NCBI GenBank assembly: GCA_029933125.1
Contig: JAOZOU010000004.1
Location: 280,133-344,132, forward strand
Direction: 5' to 3'
DNA: 64,000 nucleotides
Source: a bacterium
Lineage (GTDB): Bacteria > Arandabacterota > Arandabacteria > Arandabacterales > Arandabacteraceae
Part shown: positions 51,607-60,389 of the stretch, piece after piece
How the letters are laid out: each line of letters begins with the position of its first letter
Position numbering within the stretch: position 1 is the first letter of the stretch
Translations under genes and position numbers: made by a program
The notes under the pieces: generated by a model
Databases searched by the model: none
Seen by the model: only the letters and a program-made list of their open reading frames with translations
Told to the model about the DNA's origin: nothing

Positions 51607-51635
51607 ATTGTGGCCTTTTCTGACGCTTATGTCAA
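51607..51635 (-). promoter_or_regulatory. Promoter of the Ig/PorV operon, leaderless-type spacing
   Basis: Minus strand TTGACA (51635-51630), 17 bases, CACAAT (51612-51607). Ten bases separate it from the ATG at 51596, with no ribosome site. It is divergent from the promoter at 51651. Confidence 0.55.
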
Positions 51636-51650
51636 TCCCGATTGCTATGC

Positions 51651-51679
51651 TTGACTTTAGATATTCGGGAAAGTAGGAT
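51651..51679 (+). promoter_or_regulatory. Promoter of the TlpA-like gene
   Basis: TTGACT (51651-51656), 17 bases, TAGGAT (51674-51679). Confidence 0.6.
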
Positions 51680-51699
51680 AGATGAGTAAGGAGAGGCAA

Positions 51700-52206
51700 A
51701 TGGAGCGCATCTTTGCAATCAACATGGTGGCTTTGTTTGGCATTTTTTCCTTGGCCAGCACATGCACTGCGGCGAACCTTCAGACTCTTGATGGTGAGAT
51801 TGTGAGCCTCGATAGTTTGCTTGTGAAGGGTCCTGTTCTGATCAACTTCTGGGCAACCTGGTGTGGGCCATGCAGACTTGAAATGCCGCACCTTGAAGCC
51901 ATATATGCAGATCTTAGGGCCAAGGGAGTGCAGTTTGCAGCTGTTTCGCTCGACAATCCTCGCTGGAAAGATCGCGTGGAGGCGTATGTCAAGAAGCAGG
52001 GCTTTAGTTTCCCAATCTATATCGATGGCAAGGGTGAGCTCGCGCGTGCCTTCAAGGTGATGGCAATACCGACAACCATTCTGCTTAGCAAGGACGGTGA
52101 GATCGTCTTCCAGACGAGGGGATATCGTCCTGGTAACGAAATACTGCTCAAGAAAAAGATAGAAAGCTATCTTAAAGGCCGGGAAGAGCAGACCAAGAAA
52201 TCATAA
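51700..52206 (+). CDS. TlpA/ResA-like exported thiol-disulfide oxidoreductase
   Basis: A 168-residue protein. The N-terminal hydrophobic stretch (FAINMVALFGIFSLASTCTAA) is a signal peptide or membrane anchor. The thioredoxin-fold domain has the motif WATWCGPCRLEMP and the cis-Pro region FKVMAIPTTILL. It probably reduces disulfides in the periplasm, for example in exported Cys-containing proteins. AAGGAG at 51688-51693 supports ATG 51700 over the ATG at 51682. Confidence 0.88.
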   Translation: MERIFAINMVALFGIFSLASTCTAANLQTLDGEIVSLDSLLVKGPVLINFWATWCGPCRLEMPHLEAIYADLRAKGVQFAAVSLDNPRWKDRVEAYVKKQGFSFPIYIDGKGELARAFKVMAIPTTILLSKDGEIVFQTRGYRPGNEILLKKKIESYLKGREEQTKKS

Positions 52207-52212
52207 ATGTTG

Positions 52213-52241
52213 TTGACCGATTTGGTCTAAGCGATTACTAT
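52213..52241 (+). promoter_or_regulatory. Promoter of the mvhD-hyp operon
   Basis: TTGACC (52213-52218), 17 bases, TACTAT (52236-52241). It lies 46 bases before mvhD and is the only good promoter seen before hypE. Confidence 0.6.
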
Positions 52242-52287
52242 TTTGAAGGCGTTCTTGATTGAGTCCTGAGTCAGAGAGGTTACGAGA

Positions 52288-52782
52288 ATGGAAGCTAAGG
52301 GAACCGAGTTTGAGCCAAAGATCGTAGGATTCTTCTGCAAGTGGTGCACGGCGACCGGGGCTGACTTGGCTGGTACTAGTCGCATGAAATATCCACCAAA
52401 TGTCATTCCCATAAGGGTTATGTGCAGTGGGAGAGTGGATCCAACCTTTGTGCTCACAGCCTTTGCCAAAGGAGCCGATGGTGTACTGATAGGTGGTTGC
52501 CATCCAGGTGATTGCCATTATCTTGAGGGCAATTATAAAGCCCTCGGACGTTACTATATCCTTTCAAAGCTGCTGGAGCAGTTTGGCATAGAGAAGGAGA
52601 GATTTCAGCTCCACTGGATTTCTGCTGCTGAGGCAAAACGGTTTGTGGAAGTCGTTACTAAGATGACCGAAGAGGTTCGGGCTCTTGGTCCGTTGAAATG
52701 GCCTGAACTGCTCCGTCGAGTTGAACTCGAAAGTGAGGAGCTCAAGCGTCACCTCGAAGAGGCAGTGGCTGCCAAGGGTTAG
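52288..52782 (+). CDS. mvhD: Hydrogenase iron-sulfur subunit, MvhD-like
   Basis: A 164-residue protein with the MvhD pattern: FFCKWCTATGADLAG, IRVMCSGRVDP and GGCHPGDCHY. Together these hold a [2Fe-2S] cluster. In methanogens MvhD passes electrons from hydrogenase MvhAG to heterodisulfide reductase HdrA. Here the matching large and small subunits are encoded 6-8 kb away on the opposite strand, and no hdr gene is in the window. It is the first gene of a long maturation operon. Confidence 0.9.
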   Translation: MEAKGTEFEPKIVGFFCKWCTATGADLAGTSRMKYPPNVIPIRVMCSGRVDPTFVLTAFAKGADGVLIGGCHPGDCHYLEGNYKALGRYYILSKLLEQFGIEKERFQLHWISAAEAKRFVEVVTKMTEEVRALGPLKWPELLRRVELESEELKRHLEEAVAAKG

Positions 52783-52825
52783 GGCATCTGGGGTGAAAGC
52801 CTCCTTCTCAGTTTCCAGACCGTAG

Positions 52826-53284
52826 ATGACAAAGAAGTTTATCCTCATTGGACTTGGTAATCCCATCATGAGCGATGACCGTGTAGGGATCATTGTGGCA
52901 CAGGAGGTGAAGAAGAGGTTGCCAGATCTTGACCTTGATACGGCTTGCTATGGCTCTCTAGAGGTTGTGGATCGTATCTCTGGTTACGAGAAAGCGTTCA
53001 TAATTGATTCCATGGTAACAGATCGTTTCGTGAAAGGCACAGTCAGACGCGTTGACCCAGGAGTGGATGTTACGCTAAATTGCGGCGGATCCCACGGAGT
53101 CAGTTTGAGTCAAGCCATTGAAATAGCAAGAGCATGTGGAAGCGCTCTGCCTCCCACCATTCTCATCTATGGTATTGAGGTAAGTGATCCGTTTACTGTA
53201 GGGGATGCGATGTCGGAGGAGTTGAACGCAAGTCTGGATTCGATTGTTGAGAGTATAGTTGAAGACATAGGGCGTGAGGTCTAG
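52826..53284 (+). CDS. Hydrogenase maturation protease (HyaD/HycI family)
   Basis: A 152-residue peptidase that trims the C-terminal tail of the [NiFe] large subunit after nickel insertion. GLGNPIMSDDRVGI has the first nickel-binding acidic residue, and AFIIDSMV and GGSHGVSL follow the family pattern. Its likely substrate is MvhA, which ends in 26 residues after DPCLACATH. A stop codon directly precedes the ATG, so no longer start is possible. The ribosome site is poor. Confidence 0.9.
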   Translation: MTKKFILIGLGNPIMSDDRVGIIVAQEVKKRLPDLDLDTACYGSLEVVDRISGYEKAFIIDSMVTDRFVKGTVRRVDPGVDVTLNCGGSHGVSLSQAIEIARACGSALPPTILIYGIEVSDPFTVGDAMSEELNASLDSIVESIVEDIGREV

Positions 53285-53287
53285 GAT

Positions 53288-53629
53288 TTGCACGAGCTGA
53301 GCATTGCGACTCGTATCGTCGATGTTGTGAAGCAGGTTATGGATGAGCACTCGGCAAAGCGAGTTGGAGAGATAAAGGTTGAGATTGGCAAGCTTTCTTG
53401 CGTAGATCCTGCTTCGCTTCGGTTTTGCTTTGAAGCAATTACGGCTGGATCAGAGCTTGAAGGAGCGCATCTTAACATAGGGGAGAAGTATCCTCGCGCA
53501 AGGTGTCATACCTGTGGAAGTGAATATGAAGTGCGGATTGATGACTTTAGATGTCGTGATTGTGGTTCCGACGATTTCGAGTTATTATCTGGCAGTGAAA
53601 TACTGGTCACTGAGGTGGAGGTCGAGTAG
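53288..53629 (+). CDS. hypA: Hydrogenase nickel incorporation protein HypA
   Basis: A 113-residue nickel metallochaperone. It starts with TTG as M-H-E-L-S, keeping the nickel-binding His2 and Glu3. The zinc site is CHTCGSEYE ... CRDCGSDDF. It follows the protease gene by three bases and precedes hypB by two. Confidence 0.93.
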   Translation: MHELSIATRIVDVVKQVMDEHSAKRVGEIKVEIGKLSCVDPASLRFCFEAITAGSELEGAHLNIGEKYPRARCHTCGSEYEVRIDDFRCRDCGSDDFELLSGSEILVTEVEVE

Positions 53630-53631
53630 AA

Positions 53632-54306
53632 GTGAAGAAGGTAGATTTGCAACAAAAGGTTGTCACTAGAAACGATGAGATTGCAGCATACAATCGTAAG
53701 CGGTTTGACAAGCTAGGAGCCTATGTCATCAATATGGTTAGCTCACCAGGCTCAGGCAAGACAAGCCTGATTGAGGCAACTGTTGAGGCTTTAAAGGATG
53801 AGGCAAAAGTCTTTGTGATAACCGGTGACCTAATGACTGATAACGATGCTAAGAGAGTTGGCAGACATGGCGTCGAGGTCGCCCAGGTCACCACAGGGGA
53901 TGCGTGTCATCTTGATGCCAATATGATTGCAGAGAAGCTGGCAGCGTGGAAGTCACAGAGATGCGATCTCTTGTTTATCGAGAATGTGGGTAATCTTGTC
54001 TGCCCTGCATCTTTCGATCTTGGAGAGGACATAAAGGTTCTTCTCATCTCAGTAACCGAAGGTGATGATAAGCCTCTCAAGTATCCTCCCATGGTGCGTG
54101 CCTCTTCAGCTCTTGTCATATCGAAAACAGATCTTTTACCTTACATCGATAGCAATCCCCAAGTAATCGAGTCGAACGCACGCAGAATTCGTCCAGATAT
54201 GGAGGTATTCAAGGTCTCGTGCAAGACAGGGGAGGGTATTGATCGATGGATAGATTGGTTAAGATCCCAACTGGAGATGAAGAGGCAGATCCAAAACAAA
54301 TCGTAA
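53632..54306 (+). CDS. hypB: Hydrogenase nickel incorporation GTPase HypB
   Basis: A 224-residue SIMIBI GTPase that drives nickel delivery with HypA. The P-loop is SSPGSGKTSLIE; TGDLMTDNDAKR, TGDACHLDA and ENVGNLVCPA are the conserved switch and metal-site motifs. It starts with GTG. It lacks the N-terminal CCxxC nickel motif and His-rich stretch seen in some HypB proteins, so high-affinity nickel storage is not expected. Confidence 0.94.
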   Translation: MKKVDLQQKVVTRNDEIAAYNRKRFDKLGAYVINMVSSPGSGKTSLIEATVEALKDEAKVFVITGDLMTDNDAKRVGRHGVEVAQVTTGDACHLDANMIAEKLAAWKSQRCDLLFIENVGNLVCPASFDLGEDIKVLLISVTEGDDKPLKYPPMVRASSALVISKTDLLPYIDSNPQVIESNARRIRPDMEVFKVSCKTGEGIDRWIDWLRSQLEMKRQIQNKS

Positions 54307-56567
54307 GACTCAAGGTCTGCATTGGCGGCATCGTCCAGGGTGTTGGATTCCGCCCTTTTATCTACCGCCTAGCCAGACGTTACGACCTTGCAGGATATGT
54401 CCTCAACGATCCTGGGGGGGTCGAAATCGAGATCCAGGGAGAGCTTCAGAAGGTTGGGGCATTCCTTGATGCGGTCTCGAGAGAGAAGCCACCGCTTGCA
54501 CGTATCGACACCATAAAGGCCCACTTTGTGGATACCTCTGATACGTCTGAGTTTGTCATACGCCAGAGTCGTCCTTCAGCTGATAGAACTGTATTGGTTT
54601 CTCCTGACATAGCCACTTGTGAGGATTGTCTGCGTGAGCTTTTTGATCCAGATGACAGGCGCTACCATTATCCATTCATAAACTGTACAAACTGTGGGCC
54701 GAGGTTTACCATAATAAGAGACATACCCTACGATCGCAGCAACACAACTATGGATGTCTTTCCGATGTGCGCCGACTGTGAGCGCGAGTATGAGGATCCT
54801 CTCAATCGGCGATTCCACGCTGAGCCCAATGCTTGCTGGCTTTGTGGGCCAAAGGTAGTTTTGCGAGATGCTCACGGTAAGGAGATCCCGACTGAAACAC
54901 CGATCGAGGCTGCAAGGGATCTACTGAAACAGGGCAAGATCCTTGCTGTCAAAGGTTTGGGCGGGTTCCATCTGGCGGTTGATGCAACCAATGATGAGGC
55001 TGTAGCGACGCTGAGGGCAAGAAAGCATCGTGAGGAGAAGCCTCTTGCAATAATGGCCGGAGACATTGCCACAGTCAAGGAATTCGCAATTGTGAGTTCA
55101 CTTGAGGAGCAACTGCTCACCCTTCCAGCCAGACCAATCGTGCTTTTGCGCAAGCTGGCTCGAAGTGTTATTGCAGAATCAGTCGCTCCAAACAATAGGA
55201 ATCTCGGAGTAATGCTTCCTTATACTCCTCTCCATCACCTTCTCCTCGAAGGCTTCACTGCGCTTGTTATGACAAGTGGTAACCTTAGCGAGGAGCCAAT
55301 TGTCATAGATATTGAAGATGCAAAGAAGCGTCTGGAGGGGATAGCGGACTACTATCTTGATCATAATCGCGAAATACTTGCAAGGTGTGACGATTCTGTT
55401 GTCAGAGCGATTGGCGAGGATATGGTATTTCTACGGCGTTCGAGGGGATGGGTTCCCCTTCCCATCACTATCAACGAGACGCCAAGAACCATCCTTGCAA
55501 CAGGGGCTCATCTTAAGAACACCATAGCTATGACACGCGGAAGCCAGGTGTTTCTAAGTCAACACATAGGCGATCTTGAAAACCTTCCAGCCCTGCGCTT
55601 TTTTGAGCAGACCATCGCACATTTGAAGAAGATTCTGGAAGTGGAACCTGAGGTTATCGCATACGATCTTCACCCTGACTATCTTTCGACACGCTACGCC
55701 CTAGACCAGCAAGGCGTAGAAAAAATCGGCGTCCAGCATCATCATGCCCATATAGCAAGCTGCCTTGGTGAAGCTGGTGATGAGGGACCCGTGATTGGAT
55801 TTGCTTTTGATGGTACAGGTTATGGTGAAGATGGGACCATTTGGGGAGGGGAGGTGCTTGTAGCCAGGCCGAATTCCTACACAAGAGTAGGTCATATTGA
55901 GCAAGTGGGAATTCCAGGTGGGGAGATCGCAATCAGGAATCCCTGGCGAATGGCTGTAGCTCATGTTGCAAATGCATTTGGTGGCGACTTTGAGGACCTT
56001 GAATTTGAAGTCCTCTTCGGGCAATCCAGTTCTGATGTTGAGACTATCTTAGGTATGCTCAGGAGCGGTTTTAATTGTCCCTTGACTTCGAGCTGCGGAA
56101 GGCTCTTTGACGCCGTCTCGAGTCTATGCAAGGTGTGTGACAGAGTTACATACGAAGGTCAAGCCGCAATTGAGCTTGAAATGATAGCGGATGAGAGTGA
56201 GGAGAAAGCTTATCCAATTGAGATCCGAAGTGGGGATCCCTTGGTGATTAGCACCAGGAATCTCATTCGCTGTATCGTTGAGGATGTCATGAGGGGTGTG
56301 GAGCCGAGTCGGGTCAGCAAGAGGTTTCACAACTGGTTGGCTTTGACGATCCTCGAGACTGCTATGATTGTGAGGGAGGCAACTGGTATTACCAAGGTAG
56401 CATTGAGCGGCGGATGCTTCCAGAATGGGATCTTGCTTGGCTTGTCGTTGCAACTGCTGAAGGAACAGAATTTCGACGTACTCATCAATAGATCTGTACC
56501 AGCCAATGATGGTGGTATTTCCTTTGGACAGATTGTTGTTGCTTCTTCCAGACTAACTCAAAGCTAG
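54246..56567 (+). CDS. hypF: Carbamoyltransferase HypF
   Basis: A 773-residue enzyme that makes the CN ligand precursor for the NiFe centre from carbamoyl phosphate. Domains in order: acylphosphatase (GIVQGVGFRPFIYRLARRY), two zinc-finger motifs (CEDCLRELFDPDDRRY; CADCEREYEDP), a YrdC-like domain (KGLGGFHLAVDAT), and a Kae1-like carbamoyltransferase (HHHAHIASCLGE; SGGCFQNGILL). The start at 54246 has GGGGAGGG upstream and gives an unusual 61-base overlap with hypB. Confidence 0.94.
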   Translation: MDRLVKIPTGDEEADPKQIVRLKVCIGGIVQGVGFRPFIYRLARRYDLAGYVLNDPGGVEIEIQGELQKVGAFLDAVSREKPPLARIDTIKAHFVDTSDTSEFVIRQSRPSADRTVLVSPDIATCEDCLRELFDPDDRRYHYPFINCTNCGPRFTIIRDIPYDRSNTTMDVFPMCADCEREYEDPLNRRFHAEPNACWLCGPKVVLRDAHGKEIPTETPIEAARDLLKQGKILAVKGLGGFHLAVDATNDEAVATLRARKHREEKPLAIMAGDIATVKEFAIVSSLEEQLLTLPARPIVLLRKLARSVIAESVAPNNRNLGVMLPYTPLHHLLLEGFTALVMTSGNLSEEPIVIDIEDAKKRLEGIADYYLDHNREILARCDDSVVRAIGEDMVFLRRSRGWVPLPITINETPRTILATGAHLKNTIAMTRGSQVFLSQHIGDLENLPALRFFEQTIAHLKKILEVEPEVIAYDLHPDYLSTRYALDQQGVEKIGVQHHHAHIASCLGEAGDEGPVIGFAFDGTGYGEDGTIWGGEVLVARPNSYTRVGHIEQVGIPGGEIAIRNPWRMAVAHVANAFGGDFEDLEFEVLFGQSSSDVETILGMLRSGFNCPLTSSCGRLFDAVSSLCKVCDRVTYEGQAAIELEMIADESEEKAYPIEIRSGDPLVISTRNLIRCIVEDVMRGVEPSRVSKRFHNWLALTILETAMIVREATGITKVALSGGCFQNGILLGLSLQLLKEQNFDVLINRSVPANDGGISFGQIVVASSRLTQS

Positions 56568-56576
56568 GTGGTGAAT

Positions 56577-56792
56577 ATGTGTCTTGCAATACCGGCATTG
56601 ATTGTGGAGAAGAAAGGTAGTTGGGCAAAGGCCAACGTAGGCGGTATTGTTCGTGAGATAAGCCTTGAACTAATTGATCGGCCAGCCGACGTTGGTGACT
56701 ATGTTCTGCTCCATGCTGGCTTTGCTATCCACAAGCTGGAGAAGGAGGATGCAGAGGAAACCCTCAGGCTGATGCGTGAGGTCTTTGGATGA
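56577..56792 (+). CDS. hypC: Hydrogenase assembly chaperone HypC
   Basis: A 71-residue HypC. I start at ATG 56577, so that the mature protein begins M-C-L-A-I-P, because Cys2 is essential in this family. An earlier in-frame GTG would bury it. It carries Fe with HypD and binds the large-subunit precursor. It overlaps hypD by four bases. Confidence 0.93.
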   Translation: MCLAIPALIVEKKGSWAKANVGGIVREISLELIDRPADVGDYVLLHAGFAIHKLEKEDAEETLRLMREVFG

Positions 56793-57889
56793 GGTTTGCC
56801 GAGGAATTTCGCAGCCGGGAACTTGTCAAAAGCATTGCAGATCGAATCAGACAGAAGTGTCAAAAGCAATGGACACTTATGGAATTCTGTGGCACCCACA
56901 CGGTATCGATTTTCCGGCATGGTTTAAAGAGCATGCTTCCTGATGGTGTGAAGCTTGTCTCAGGTCCTGGATGCCCGGTCTGTGTAACAAGCAAAACTGA
57001 CATTGACAAGATTCTTGCCCTTTGTGACATACCCGATGCCATTGTTGCAACATATGGCGATATGATGAAAGTCCCTGGAAGCAAGTTCACGCTTGCCGAA
57101 AAAAGGGCACAAGGAGCAGATGTTCGTGTTATATATTCAAGTTACGATGCCATTGAACTTGCCAGAGAAAATCGTGGACGCAAAGTCTTCTTCATAGGCA
57201 TTGGATTTGAGACTACTGCCCCTTCCACAGCAGCAGCCGTAAGAAGGGCTAAGGAGATGGGGCTCCAAAACTTCAAGGTTCTAAGCCTTCACAAACTTAC
57301 GCCTCCCGTCATAGGAGCCCTTCTTGAGGGGGATTGTGCTGTCGATGGTTTCATATGCCCAGGTCATGTTTGTTCCATAATTGGGGCGAAACCTCTCGAA
57401 CCTATTGCCTCAGGCTATGGCAAGCCCTGCGTTGTTGCTGGATTTGAACCTGGTGATGTCATGCAGGCTATCCTTATGCTAGTAGCCCAGCTCGAGGAAG
57501 GAAGAAGTGAGGTTGAGATAGAGTACGTGAGAGGAGTAACTTACGAGGGCAACTCCAATGCGCTCAAGATAATGGAGGAGGTGTTTGATATTACCTCAAG
57601 TGAGTGGCGGGGTATCGGGGTGGTTGAGAATACAGGTCTTGTGCTTCGTGGTGAATTCGCAGACTTTGACGCTTCACCCTATGTACCGCAGCAGATCCGG
57701 AGTGAGCCTGACCCACCAGGCTGCAAGTGCGGTGATATCTTGAGAGGGGAGATGCTGCCTCCAGATTGTCCTCTCTTCGGCCGACTATGCAAGCCATCCT
57801 CGCCGATTGGTCCATGCATGGTTTCGAGCGAAGGCTCGTGTGCAACTTATTATCTCTATGCGAGAAGCGAGAAATGGATGAATTTATAA
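56789..57889 (+). CDS. hypD: Hydrogenase formation protein HypD
   Basis: A 366-residue Fe-S scaffold on which the Fe(CN)2CO unit is built with HypC. Signatures are MEFCGTHTVSIFRHG, SGPGCPVCVT, GFETTAPSTA and FICPGHVCSIIG. The C-terminal cysteines (CKCGDIL, DCPLFGRLC) hold the [4Fe-4S] cluster. It overlaps hypE by 16 bases. Confidence 0.95.
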   Translation: MRFAEEFRSRELVKSIADRIRQKCQKQWTLMEFCGTHTVSIFRHGLKSMLPDGVKLVSGPGCPVCVTSKTDIDKILALCDIPDAIVATYGDMMKVPGSKFTLAEKRAQGADVRVIYSSYDAIELARENRGRKVFFIGIGFETTAPSTAAAVRRAKEMGLQNFKVLSLHKLTPPVIGALLEGDCAVDGFICPGHVCSIIGAKPLEPIASGYGKPCVVAGFEPGDVMQAILMLVAQLEEGRSEVEIEYVRGVTYEGNSNALKIMEEVFDITSSEWRGIGVVENTGLVLRGEFADFDASPYVPQQIRSEPDPPGCKCGDILRGEMLPPDCPLFGRLCKPSSPIGPCMVSSEGSCATYYLYARSEKWMNL

Positions 57890-58881
57890 GGCTTGCTCAT
57901 GGCAGCGGTGGAGACGCATCTAAGTCCCTTATCGAGTTCCTTGTGGGGAAGTATCTTAAGAATCCTATTGTCGAGTCACTCGAGGATTCAGCTGTTCTCG
58001 AGATCGATGCCTCGAGGATTGCCTTCACTACAGATTCCTATGTTGTGCATCCAATTTTCTTCCCGGGTGGTGACATCGGATCACTTGCTGTAAACGGAAC
58101 AGTTAACGATCTTGCGATGGTTGGTGCTTTTCCTCTTGCTCTCACATTGAGCTTCATCATCGAGGAGGGATTTAGCTTCGAAGACCTCAATCGCCTCATG
58201 GAATCTATAAGCCGGACCGCCCGTGTTGCAGGTGTGGAGATTGTGGGAGGAGATACGAAGGTTGTGGAGAAGGGCTCAGTTGATCGCATCTTCATAAACA
58301 CTGCAGGTGTAGGTATGGTGCCTGAGGGTATGAGCATATCATCCGGTGGGGCAAGGCCAGGCGATGTTGTCATCCTAAGCGGCACAATCGGTGACCATGG
58401 CATCGCAGTTCTTTCACAGCGGCAAGGTTTGAGGTTCGAGACAACCATTGAGAGCGATACAGCTCCACTTAACAAGCTCGTTGAGGCTATGCTAGAGGTG
58501 ACACATGACATCCATGCAATGCGTGATCCGACGCGGGGAGGCCTTGCAACAACTCTCAATGAGATTGCCTCGAGGTCACAGGTAGGTATCGCAATAGATG
58601 AGGATAAGGTTCCAATTCGGTCTGAGGTTTTGCGTGCATGTGAGATGTTCGGACTTGATCCTTTCTATGTGGCAAATGAAGGGAAGCTTGTCGCTTTCGT
58701 TCCCGAATCGGTTGCGCCTGAGCTGCTTGAAAGCATGCGCAAGGTCGATACTGGAAAGCACGCAGCCATCATAGGAAGGGTCACTGCACAAAATGAGGGC
58801 ATTGTTCTGCTCAACACACGTGTAGGCGGCGAGCGCATCCTCGGCTCTTTATCCGGCGAGCTCCTGCCAAGAATATGCTAG
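57874..58881 (+). CDS. hypE: Carbamoyl dehydratase HypE
   Basis: A 335-residue PurM-like ATPase that dehydrates the carbamoyl group received from HypF to cyanide. AHGSGGDASKSLIEF, TDSYVVHPIFFPGGDIG and the C-terminal LPRIC, whose final Cys carries the ligand, are all present. I choose the ATG at 57874; an upstream start at 57766 would add 36 atypical residues. Its stop overlaps the stop of convergent mvhA. Confidence 0.95.
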   Translation: MDEFIRLAHGSGGDASKSLIEFLVGKYLKNPIVESLEDSAVLEIDASRIAFTTDSYVVHPIFFPGGDIGSLAVNGTVNDLAMVGAFPLALTLSFIIEEGFSFEDLNRLMESISRTARVAGVEIVGGDTKVVEKGSVDRIFINTAGVGMVPEGMSISSGGARPGDVVILSGTIGDHGIAVLSQRQGLRFETTIESDTAPLNKLVEAMLEVTHDIHAMRDPTRGGLATTLNEIASRSQVGIAIDEDKVPIRSEVLRACEMFGLDPFYVANEGKLVAFVPESVAPELLESMRKVDTGKHAAIIGRVTAQNEGIVLLNTRVGGERILGSLSGELLPRIC

Positions 58882-60389
58882 AAACGACGCTTGCTTGATA
58901 TCTTGTTCCCTTTGCTGTCATAGACAACAATCTCAAGAGGCATCTTGCCTGGCAAACTATGGGTCGCGCACGCCAGGCAAGGATCATATGCTCGGAAAGC
59001 CATCTCAACAAGATTGAGGGCTCCCTCGGTTATCTCACCATTCTTCTTGATGACTCCCTGAGCAGCCTTCTTGAGTGACATAGCGATAGGAGCATTGTTG
59101 TTTGTCGTTCCCACGATAAGATTCACATCTTTAACTATACCACGCTCGTCGGTGATGTAATGGTGGTAGAGTGTTCCTCTTGGAGCTTCAACTACACCCA
59201 CACCTTCATCAGGTGTTGCTGTCGGAATCGTCCGGATTTCCTTGGCAAGAGCTTTCTCTATGCCTTTGGTAGTAGCTTCGGAACGTGAGCCCTTAGTTAT
59301 GTCAGGATCGGTGGCGAGCTCGAGCATACGTTCGGCAGCATACATTATCTCAACGACTCTCGCCCAGTGGGTTGCAAGGGTTGCATGGATAGGCTTGCCT
59401 CCAAGGGTATCATACATGCGTTCCCAGGCCTTATGCGCTATCGGGGTTGCCATACCATCTGCAACATTGCACCTTGACAGAGGCGTGGCTTTGTAGACAC
59501 CCGAATCCTTTCCATCGACAAGACCTTTCCAGCCGACTTTCTTAAGGTAGGGAAATTTAAGATAGGTGTAAGGTTCTACATGCTCAGCTAGGTGCTCACG
59601 ATAGTCCTTAGCCTCAAACTTGGCAAATTCATTGCCAAGAGGATCGGTTACTCTGATTTTGCCATCATAGAAATTGCTATGATTGTTCTCGTCAACAAGC
59701 CCCATGTTATATGTCTTGTGAGCATAAGCATCACTCTTTATCAGCTCAACATAGTCTGAATTCTTTAGCACAATATCGTCGAAGATCTGAAGGGTAAACT
59801 TCCCGAATTCAACAGCCTCCTTCGCCACATCTTCGACTTCCCTGCGTTGTTCCTCAGTTATACCTCTGCTCACGCCGCCAGGGATTGCAAATACCGGGTG
59901 AATGCTGCGTCCGCCTAGCAGCTTGATGACTTCATGACACCTTTTGCGCATGTTTATGACTTTGAGTCCAATCTCGGCACCAACTTTACCTATGACTCCG
60001 AGAATGTTGCGTTCCTTAGGGCTTGCATCCGGTCCAACTATGAAGTCGGGTCCACCAAGAATGTAGAAATGAGTTGTGTGATCAGTGACATAGAAGGCCA
60101 TATAGAGAAGTTCACGCAGTTTCTTCGCTGTGGGCGGAGGATCAACATGGTAGACAGCATCAGTTGCTTTGGCACTAGCCATGTGATGTGCTTCAGGACA
60201 GACTCCGCATATGCGTGTAGTTATCCTCGGTAGCTCCTCAACTGGTCTGCCGATACAGAATCTCTCAAAACCCCTGAGCTCTGGCACCTGGAAGTAGACA
60301 TTTTCAACTTCGCCGTCATCATTCAGAAAAATCTCTATCTTACCATGACCTTCAAGGCGGGTGATCGGATCAATGGTAACCCTCTTCAT
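58878..60389 (-). CDS. mvhA: [NiFe] hydrogenase large subunit, group 3 / MvhA-like
   Basis: A 503-residue catalytic subunit. The nickel-binding cysteines are in RICGVCPEAHH (L1) and DPCLACATHS (L2); all are Cys, with no selenocysteine. The protein continues 26 residues beyond the L2 His, a tail the maturation protease removes. The sequence is MvhA/HoxH-like, i.e. a cytoplasmic group 3 enzyme using soluble electron carriers. It overlaps mvhG by four bases and is last in a cyclophilin-mvhG-mvhA operon. Confidence 0.93.
   Translation of the reverse strand: MKRVTIDPITRLEGHGKIEIFLNDDGEVENVYFQVPELRGFERFCIGRPVEELPRITTRICGVCPEAHHMASAKATDAVYHVDPPPTAKKLRELLYMAFYVTDHTTHFYILGGPDFIVGPDASPKERNILGVIGKVGAEIGLKVINMRKRCHEVIKLLGGRSIHPVFAIPGGVSRGITEEQRREVEDVAKEAVEFGKFTLQIFDDIVLKNSDYVELIKSDAYAHKTYNMGLVDENNHSNFYDGKIRVTDPLGNEFAKFEAKDYREHLAEHVEPYTYLKFPYLKKVGWKGLVDGKDSGVYKATPLSRCNVADGMATPIAHKAWERMYDTLGGKPIHATLATHWARVVEIMYAAERMLELATDPDITKGSRSEATTKGIEKALAKEIRTIPTATPDEGVGVVEAPRGTLYHHYITDERGIVKDVNLIVGTTNNNAPIAMSLKKAAQGVIKKNGEITEGALNLVEMAFRAYDPCLACATHSLPGKMPLEIVVYDSKGNKISSKRRF

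Noticed and set aside
58878-60389. Selenium-containing hydrogenase
   Set aside because: The L2 motif is DPCLACATH with ordinary Cys codons and no in-frame TGA.
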